Shown here: in pieces, positions 61,317-64,000 of the stretch
Layout: every line of letters starts with the position of its first letter
How positions within the stretch are numbered: the first letter of the stretch is position 1
Assembly: GCA_030142905.1 (NCBI GenBank)
Contig: JASJOG010000017.1
Span: 558,001-622,000, forward strand
Reading direction: 5' to 3'
Length of the DNA stretch: 64,000 bases
Source: Heliopora coerulea
Lineage: Eukaryota > Cnidaria > Anthozoa > Scleralcyonacea > Helioporidae
The notes under the pieces: generated by a model
What the model was told of the DNA's origin: nothing
Databases searched by the model: none
Seen by the model: only the letters and a program-made list of their open reading frames with translations
Program-made: the position numbers and the translations under genes

Positions 61317-62477
61317 CAGGCCCATACCTGATTGGGGGGAGGGGCAGGTGGGGGGCCATGGTCTCCCAGAAATTTGCGGGAAAGTAGCACAAAAAGTGAC
61401 GGGAAAAATTAAGGTGGCTGAACAGTTTTCCTAGTTTTACGCACTTCATGCTTCACTTGGGCATAACTCCAAAATGGTAATAACCCATATCTCCAAAGTT
61501 GGCAGAGATGGAAAGCGACAATGGGTGTTCAAGCTGGCATGGTAATATCGGGGGCATTCTGTGTTTCCATGGCTACAAGAGTAATCGAAAACAACCTCAA
61601 AGATTCAGTTTTCTCCAGTTTGCAAAAAATACTGTCATTAACTTTTCTTCTTGTTTTTTAAAAAGCTTACAATAAACAAATCTTATCTCGTTATACCAAT
61701 TCGACGACATTCTAAAATAGAATTTTTAAATTTTGTAAGAAAATAGTGAGTCACCTACAACAGAAAATTTTGCGGAATTCCTCGGTTTGATTTATATTTT
61801 CAAGCTTTCCCCATATGAGTTGCGAGATTAACAAAAATTCTGCCAAATTTCAGCAAATTTTAATAACTAGGTTTTGAAAAATCGTAATTTTTCAACTGCA
61901 AGCAGCAATACGATTGATCGCAATTCTTCATACAAAAATATGTATGCTCGGCAATGCATCGCGTGGGAGGGCACGCTGGAGAGGATTGACCACTCGCGGA
62001 ACTAGCGAAGCAGAGAATCAACGTAGAAAAAGTTTAAACGTAGTACTCTGCCAAACAAGGAGAGAACAAGGTACTGACATTTGACTCTAATGAAGGGTTT
62101 TTCCTCGAAACGTCAGTATATTGTCTCGTTTATTTTGCAGACTACTGCCTTTAGACTTTTTACGTCAAAGCAAAGAACCCTTATTTATGGCTAGTAAGTT
62201 ACGTCTGTTGGTGTTTTGTTAGAACAAAACATACACACTGATCTTCTCCAAACGAGACACTTGTTGCAGCCAGCAAGGAAAACAGGAAAGTGGCAAAATG
62301 AAGACGAAAGAAAAATTCACGACCTTTGTTCGTTGAAACTTCATCAAGCTATCGTCACAACTCGACCCCAAATTATCATAAACACTGTTTGAACAGACAT
62401 TAGATTTATAATGGCTGAATATATACCCCAAATTGCTCCCTCCCCCTGCCAATGACCACCCCCCCGGTACGGGCCTG
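61317..62477. mobile_element. hAT-like non-autonomous element
   Basis: CAGGCCCATACCTGATTGGG with GGGAGGGGCAGG on the left, and the complement of CAGGCCCGTACCGGGGGGTG with GGCAGGGGGAGG on the right. The terminal repeats are clear, but the 8-bp flanks do not match. It contains a Penelope-type hammerhead-like segment at 62083-62117. Confidence 0.55.
62083..62117 (+). ncRNA. Hammerhead-like motif
   Basis: GACT, CTAATGA (canonical CTGANGA with one change), a short GG/CC stem with a T loop, then C-GAAAC-GTC-AGTA. The GUC cleavage triplet and the ACT/AGT helix I pairing are kept. The change in the core probably abolishes activity. Confidence 0.4.
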
Positions 62478-62925
62478 ATGGAACATTGAAACATCTAGAA
62501 CCTCCGGCAGAAATCAAATTCGTGATTCAAAGTAGGTAAGCAGAAATTTTTTTGAGGGTGATTGTGTGAGATTTCCACAGTTTTCAGAAAATATAAGCTT
62601 TCCTGTGGTTAGGCAGAATTGAAAATTCTCCCCAGCCCGGCTAACCGATATGAGTAAAAAGTAGCGCGCTGCTAATTATTGTATTTTCAGTGTTTCGTAG
62701 GCTAGTAATGCAGCAAGAAATTCGAAGAATTAATTCTGCCAATCCAGACTAGTGCAGGTAAAGAGTAATTAACACAGAGCTTTCACAAAATTTTAACCAA
62801 AATGACAATAAAGGTGACAAAATATTACGATGAATGTTATACATAAAGTGCATGTGAGATCTGCGTGATATGTAGATATGTAGACGTTCATCAACTTGAA
62901 ATCCTCTGAAGAACGATTTCTGAGT

Positions 62926-63000
62926 ACCAGACGGGGATGGAACCCGAAACCTCCTGATGACGGATGAGACGCTTTGACCATTGAGCGACCGAAGCTCAGA
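62926..63000 (-). repeat. tRNA-derived SINE head
   Basis: On the - strand, A box CGCTCAATGGTC (62977-62988) and B box GGTTCCATCCCC (62933-62944). The body CAGAAATCGTTCTTCAGAGG extends to about 62880. It is the same family as 35049-35330. Confidence 0.65.
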
Positions 63001-63149
63001 TGGTCAGCTAACAATCGTGGCCAGCAATATTGGGACAACACTTAAAAATGAATACGCTTTTTATCTCCTTTTTACTTCCCCCGTTCAATGCTGCGAGTTT
63101 TAATCAATTTTTTGCATTGATAATCTCGACTAAGGAAAAGCTAATAATA

Positions 63150-63262
63150 CTTGCCTAGCGGCTCGTGTTTTTTTACACTTTTCTCAAGTCTCTCAACATC
63201 CCGCGCGTTTGGATCACAGTATCCAAACATGGGAATCCATTTGGCGTTTCTTAACTCTTCTA
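63150..63262. repeat. Dispersed palindromic repeat, copy 3 (partial)
   Basis: GCGGCTCGTGTTTTTTTACA, CAACATCCCGCGCGTTTGG and CCATTTGGCGTTTCTTAA match the right third of the 58175-58735 copy. Confidence 0.7.
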
Positions 63263-64000
63263 GCTTTTTCTTCACTGATAGTGATTGTAAATGATGAATA
63301 TGTATAGGCGATCATACGACAGGGAGTGTAATTAACGATTTACGTTACGAGTGATATTTGAAAATTAAGCCAAAATTGCACGATTCATGAGGCGACTGCA
63401 ACATGGCAGAATTACCAAATATCTTGAGTCGTGTAAATCCTTAACTATAGGAGCAAAATCATACGATTGTTTAAGCGTACGACAAGATCGTTTATTGCAC
63501 TGCAGTGCAATAAATAAAATAACCGAACTCCTCTCGACCAATCAGAATTTAGTATTTTTGTCTTACATTCAACTACATTCGCATATGCCCCATCAACCTC
63601 TTCGGCATTACCTTCATCGCGGAGAAAGAATTCGTAACCAGTCTACCAGCAACGGCCTCTTAGGTTCGATTCACGCCGAAAAGCCTGAATATTATATTTT
63701 TCAAAACATTTATCGGTTGGGTCTTAAAGACCACTTTTATTCCTAAATACATATACAAACAGCACTCTTCCACCTATTCCTTAACTGATAAGCAGTGTAA
63801 AAGCCAAACATTACACGGTCCAAACTGTACTTTAAGATTCGTCGCCAGTCTTACAAGCGAGCATACAGTATGCCTTCTTTTCAAATATATAGTGACATTA
63901 GCCTCATTGATTGGTCGGTTAGGGTTCCACTGTTGAAGAGTTACATGTGCAGTAAACAGCATGTTCACGTCATCAGTGATAAATGGCGTCAAATTTTGCG

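Noticed and set aside
63387..63746. 119-codon frame near the window end as an upstream kinase exon or gene
   Set aside because: Wrong strand for the kinase, no domain, and it overlaps a palindromic repeat-like sequence.

Overview
This is an invertebrate nuclear window, most likely from a cnidarian (a coral or sea anemone). It is AT-rich, with short exons, GT-AG introns of 1-6 kb and many kinds of decayed transposon: Penelope-like, CR1/L2-like LINE, Tc1, PIF/Harbinger, hAT-like, pogo/Tigger-like and tRNA-derived SINEs. The taxon is inferred from repeat content and the style of the genes, not proven. No bacterial or viral gene set is present.

Two host genes can be supported exon by exon. (1) A RAP1/TERF2IP-like shelterin protein lies on the + strand as seven coding exons from 31892 to 49774. 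The splice phases close exactly: 1026 nt, 341 residues plus stop. It has a Myb domain, an acidic serine-rich middle and a RAP1 C-terminal (RCT) domain, but no BRCT domain could be found. (2) The C-terminal half of a CaMK-family kinase (CaMKI/DCLK-like) lies on the - strand as five exons from 60952 down to 55760. Its N-terminal lobe must lie beyond 64000. The two genes converge, with about 6 kb between their stop codons.

Layout. 1-12.6 kb: no supportable host gene; hAT-like elements (one with an 8-bp target duplication), a foldback element with a Tigger-like element inside it, and a dispersed palindromic family. 12.6-14.6 kb: a broken LINE on the - strand. 15-21.6 kb: mostly unassigned, with small TA-flanked elements. 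21.7-32.9 kb: a strongly CpG-depleted domain, including about 1.9 kb with no CG at all, holding a nested foldback and RAP1 exons 1-2. 33.07-34.31 kb: a TIR-bounded element carrying a stand-alone HIRAN-domain ORF. 35-50 kb: RAP1 exons 3-7, whose introns hold a near-perfect 169-bp palindrome, a Tc1 remnant, a Harbinger-type MITE and a Penelope remnant that abuts a broken two-gene Harbinger element. 50-55.7 kb: intergenic, with a tRNA-SINE. 55.7-61 kb: the kinase, with a long ACACA-type tract in its last intron. 61-64 kb: a hAT-like element and a SINE.

The most unusual items are the HIRAN ORF inside matching TIRs, the CpG-free domain, and a scatter of hammerhead-like motifs typical of Penelope-like element termini.
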